NCBI GenBank assembly: GCA_022450595.1
Contig: JAKUPT010000017.1
Span: 1 to 50,415, forward strand
Source of the DNA: Bdellovibrionales bacterium
Lineage (GTDB): Bacteria > Bdellovibrionota > Bdellovibrionia > Bdellovibrionales > UBA1609
DNA: 50,415 bases
Direction of reading: 5' to 3'
The notes beneath the pieces were generated by a model. That model saw nothing but the letters and a program-made list of their open reading frames with translations. It searched no databases and was not told the DNA's origin. Positions 48,601 to 50,415 of the stretch are shown here, piece after piece. Numbering within the stretch: position 1 is the first letter of the stretch; every line of letters begins with the position of its first letter. Both the position numbers and the translations under genes were made by a program.

Positions 48601-49395
48601 TTAACTTAAAAGCTGTTGAGCTAAGATAAACGATCCCATTACGAGAACAAAAACCCCAAAAGCAAATTTTAGCTTTTTTTCGGGAACGAATCTAACAAGG
48701 TATGAACCAATGTAAATACCAATAATAGAAATCACAGAAAGTGTAATTAAAAACAACCATTCAATATCTGGATTGACCATCACATCACCAAGGAATCCTA
48801 GTAAGGACTTGGCTGAAATGATCATTAAAGATGTGCCTACAGCAAGCTTCATGGGAAGTCCACCAAACATAACAAGTGCTGGGATAATTAAAAATCCGCC
48901 ACCGGCTCCAACAAAGCCTGTTAATAAGCCAACCACTAGACCTTCAATAGCAATAGGTAAGGGCTTTTTCTCTTTTGGTTTTTTATCCTCCAAGGAATCT
49001 TTGCGTCCACGCATCATGGAGATAGAGGCAACAATCATTAAAACGGCAAAGGTGAGCATTATTAAAGCGTCTTTAGTGAGTACAAAGTCGCTAAACTTAG
49101 CAATTTCTTCAGGCAAACTGGGAACTAAATAAGCTCTAGCTAAAAACACCCCCATAAAGCCCGGAACCGCAAAAATCACTCCGGTTTTAAAATCAACATA
49201 ACCATCTTTATACTTTCCAAAGGCTCCAAAGCCCGAGGTTAAACCAACAATAAATAAAGAGTAGGCGGTTGCAGTAACGGCATCGATTTGAAATAAATAA
49301 ACCAGTATGGGAACCGTAAGAATGGAACCACCGCCACCTAGCATACCAAGAGATACACCCATTAAAAGTGTTAACACATATCCTAACAGTTCCAT
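48601..49395 (-). CDS. TauE/SafE-family sulfite/organosulfur exporter
   Basis: This 264-residue protein has eight membrane helices in two halves, each opening with the family motif (LGMLGGGGSILTVPILVYL and GFVGAGGGFLIIPALVMFG). Members export sulfite, sulfoacetate or taurine breakdown products, or act on other sulfur anions. It starts 4 nt after the stop of the rhodanese gene with an AAAGGTAG site, so both are one operon. The pairing with a sulfurtransferase domain supports a sulfur-compound role. Confidence 0.9.
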   Translation of the reverse strand: MELLGYVLTLLMGVSLGMLGGGGSILTVPILVYLFQIDAVTATAYSLFIVGLTSGFGAFGKYKDGYVDFKTGVIFAVPGFMGVFLARAYLVPSLPEEIAKFSDFVLTKDALIMLTFAVLMIVASISMMRGRKDSLEDKKPKEKKPLPIAIEGLVVGLLTGFVGAGGGFLIIPALVMFGGLPMKLAVGTSLMIISAKSLLGFLGDVMVNPDIEWLFLITLSVISIIGIYIGSYLVRFVPEKKLKFAFGVFVLVMGSFILAQQLLS

Positions 49396-49399
49396 AAAA

Positions 49400-49720
49400 C
49401 TACCTTTCTACTTTAAGACCGAGTTCATTCCATAAAATCATGCCACCGGTCATATTATAAACTTGTTTGATCTGATGTTTCAAAGCCTCAGAAGTTGCAG
49501 ACTCGGATCGTTGGCCGCTTCTGCAAATAAAAATTATTTTTTGATCTTTGCTTTGCTGCTCAAGCCAACTGGTAAGATCGGAACCGAGAGTTTTTAAGAT
49601 GGCTCCAGGTATGTGACCAAGTTCCCCACTAAACTCATCAGGTCTTCTGACATCTACAAGTGTGTAGTCATTTTTTTCGTGTACTTTGTTTGGGTGAATT
49701 TCTGGAATTGATTGAAACAT
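49400..49720 (-). CDS. Rhodanese-like domain protein
   Basis: This single rhodanese domain of about 106 residues has YTLVDVRRPDEFSGELGHIP (CH2A motif) and the active-site loop FICRSGQRSESA with the persulfide Cys. The start is put at 49720 because a GGAGGA site lies 7 nt before it and the longer frame from 49735 would include that site. It transfers sulfane sulfur to thiols or cyanide, and next to TauE/SafE it may convert sulfur species for export. It is cytosolic, with no signal peptide. Confidence 0.88.
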   Translation of the reverse strand: MFQSIPEIHPNKVHEKNDYTLVDVRRPDEFSGELGHIPGAILKTLGSDLTSWLEQQSKDQKIIFICRSGQRSESATSEALKHQIKQVYNMTGGMILWNELGLKVER

Positions 49721-49812
49721 TCTACTATCCTCCATATATACACATATTAAAAGGAGGAAAAAATATAAGATATCATCTAGATTATAATCAAATGTGTTGT
49801 TTTGATACGATT

Positions 49813-49847
49813 ATGTCCCTACTTAATTCTCCAGCGAAAATGTCCCT
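49813..49847 (+). repeat. Direct repeat in the IS left end
   Basis: ATGTCCCT occurs at 49813-49820 and again at 49840-49847, a 27-nt period. It lies in the subterminal region before the transposase gene, where tandem transposase sites are expected. Confidence 0.5.
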
Positions 49848-49910
49848 TGATGTAGACTTAGGTCCTTCTAAAACAGAGGGGGGATCTTGGGCGTTAGAGA
49901 GGGAATTTTT

Positions 49911-50415
49911 ATGTCACAGAGGAAGGCTTTTGAGTTTGAAACCATACAAAAGTATTTAGTGGGATCTTTATCAAGAGCTGAAACAGCTCTTTTACTTGGA
50001 GTCTGTTCAAAAACCGTGACTCGTAAAGCCAAAAAAGTAAAAGATGAAGGGCTGTTAGGTATTCAGCATGGTAACCGTAACCGAAGGCCTGTGAATAAAA
50101 AATCAGATCTCTTAGAGAAACATGTTAAAAATCTAATCACCAAAAATTACTACGATAGAAATATTCTCCACATACAAGAAACCTTGTTATCAAATCATGG
50201 AATCACCATCAAATACTCAACTCTGAGGCGCTGGTGCCATGATGTTAATGTTGTTAAAAAGAAGAAGAAAAGGCGCAGCCCTCAGGTCAGAAAAAAAAGA
50301 CATCGTATGGCGAATGAGGGTTTTTTATTACAAATGGACGGATCTCCTCATTTTTATGTACCAAACAAGGAGTGGGTACTGATTGCGGCTATTGATGATG
50401 CCACAAGTAAAATTG
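49911..50415 (+). CDS. Transposase, ISNCY/IS1202-like, 3' end missing
   Basis: The frame opens with MSQRKAFEFETIQKYLVG at 49911 and runs to the right edge (168 codons). An N-terminal HTH (LSRAETALLLGVCSKTVTRK) and a basic linker (VVKKKKKRRSPQVRKKRHR) are followed by LLQMDGSPHFYVPNKEWVLI and AIDDATSKI. The last two are the start of a DDE (integrase-like) catalytic core with the first Asp in QMDGSPH, typical of ISNCY/IS481-related transposases. The rest lies outside. Intactness cannot be judged. Confidence 0.85.
   Translation, partial: MSQRKAFEFETIQKYLVGSLSRAETALLLGVCSKTVTRKAKKVKDEGLLGIQHGNRNRRPVNKKSDLLEKHVKNLITKNYYDRNILHIQETLLSNHGITIKYSTLRRWCHDVNVVKKKKKRRSPQVRKKRHRMANEGFLLQMDGSPHFYVPNKEWVLIAAIDDATSKI

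Larger units (their letters stand above)
49792..50415 (+). mobile_element. Left part of an insertion sequence (ISNCY/IS1202-like), cut by the window edge
   Basis: A transposase gene with its upstream terminal region begins here and runs off the window. The left boundary is uncertain; TGTGTTGTTTTGA at 49792 is one candidate tip. Directly repeated ATGTCCCT units between tip and gene look like transposase binding sites. Confidence 0.6.

Overview
The window is AT-rich Gram-negative chromosome, densely packed with genes on both strands. Many products carry signal peptides or lipoboxes, and there are two small outer-membrane barrels. An orphan MotA/MotB pair, a long Thermus/Rickettsia-type isocitrate dehydrogenase, an orphan CrtZ and several Ig-like or hypothetical envelope proteins suggest a member of the Bdellovibrionota (Bdellovibrio-like predators and relatives). 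That placement is inference; no marker gene such as 16S rRNA is present. No tRNA, rRNA, CRISPR array or prophage was seen. The only mobile element is an insertion sequence cut by the right edge.

Layout. 1-8.2 kb: stress and housekeeping genes (partial flavin reductase, glyoxalase-like protein, DJ-1/PfpI protein, zinc-ribbon thioredoxin TrxC, UDG-superfamily glycosylase, MgtC/DUF4010 membrane protein, secreted alpha/beta hydrolase, CPA1 antiporter) and a small barrel protein. 8.4-15.9 kb: a minus-strand gene set reading large Ig-like lipoprotein, PEGA/TPR lipoprotein, MotA-like, MotB-like, a membrane protein that reads as FliF C-terminal periplasmic domain plus FliG torque domain, and a barrel protein. 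This looks like a reduced flagellar-type motor without other flagellar genes, and it is the strongest candidate for an undescribed protein system. 16-24.4 kb: PepN, pirin, ArfB, a Gre-like factor, DUF924, nitroreductase, GST and small secreted unknowns.

24.4-25.2 kb has no credible gene. It holds many consecutive strong hairpins and ends in a textbook intrinsic terminator, so I call it a large structured noncoding RNA of about 750 nt. An SDR gene with a TTG start begins 25 nt after the terminator. 26-35 kb: EF-hand lipoprotein, dienelactone hydrolase, CrtZ, MATE exporter, a LysR regulator divergent from icd, a lipid-anchored thiol peroxidase lacking the usual resolving Cys, a Cys/Met-metabolism PLP enzyme and a HI0933-type flavoprotein.

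35-42.7 kb: a secreted protein of unknown function, then a TetR-TolC-adaptor-RND operon with a TetR-type inverted repeat upstream. The RND subunit lacks the proton-relay residues (the Asp-Asp pair reads Ala-Asn and the Lys reads Asn), and its adaptor is too short for a lipoyl/hairpin region. 42.8-46.4 kb: YceI, a His-containing membrane protein and a DUF2231 protein, facing a membrane-tethered LuxR-type regulator, followed by a secreted TIKI/EreA/ChaN-like protein. 46.5-50.4 kb: DUF2007 protein, DAACS symporter, TauE/SafE plus rhodanese pair and the start of an ISNCY-like transposase.

Several starts were moved inside longer open frames where a ribosome binding site or signal peptide decided it; these are noted in the entries.
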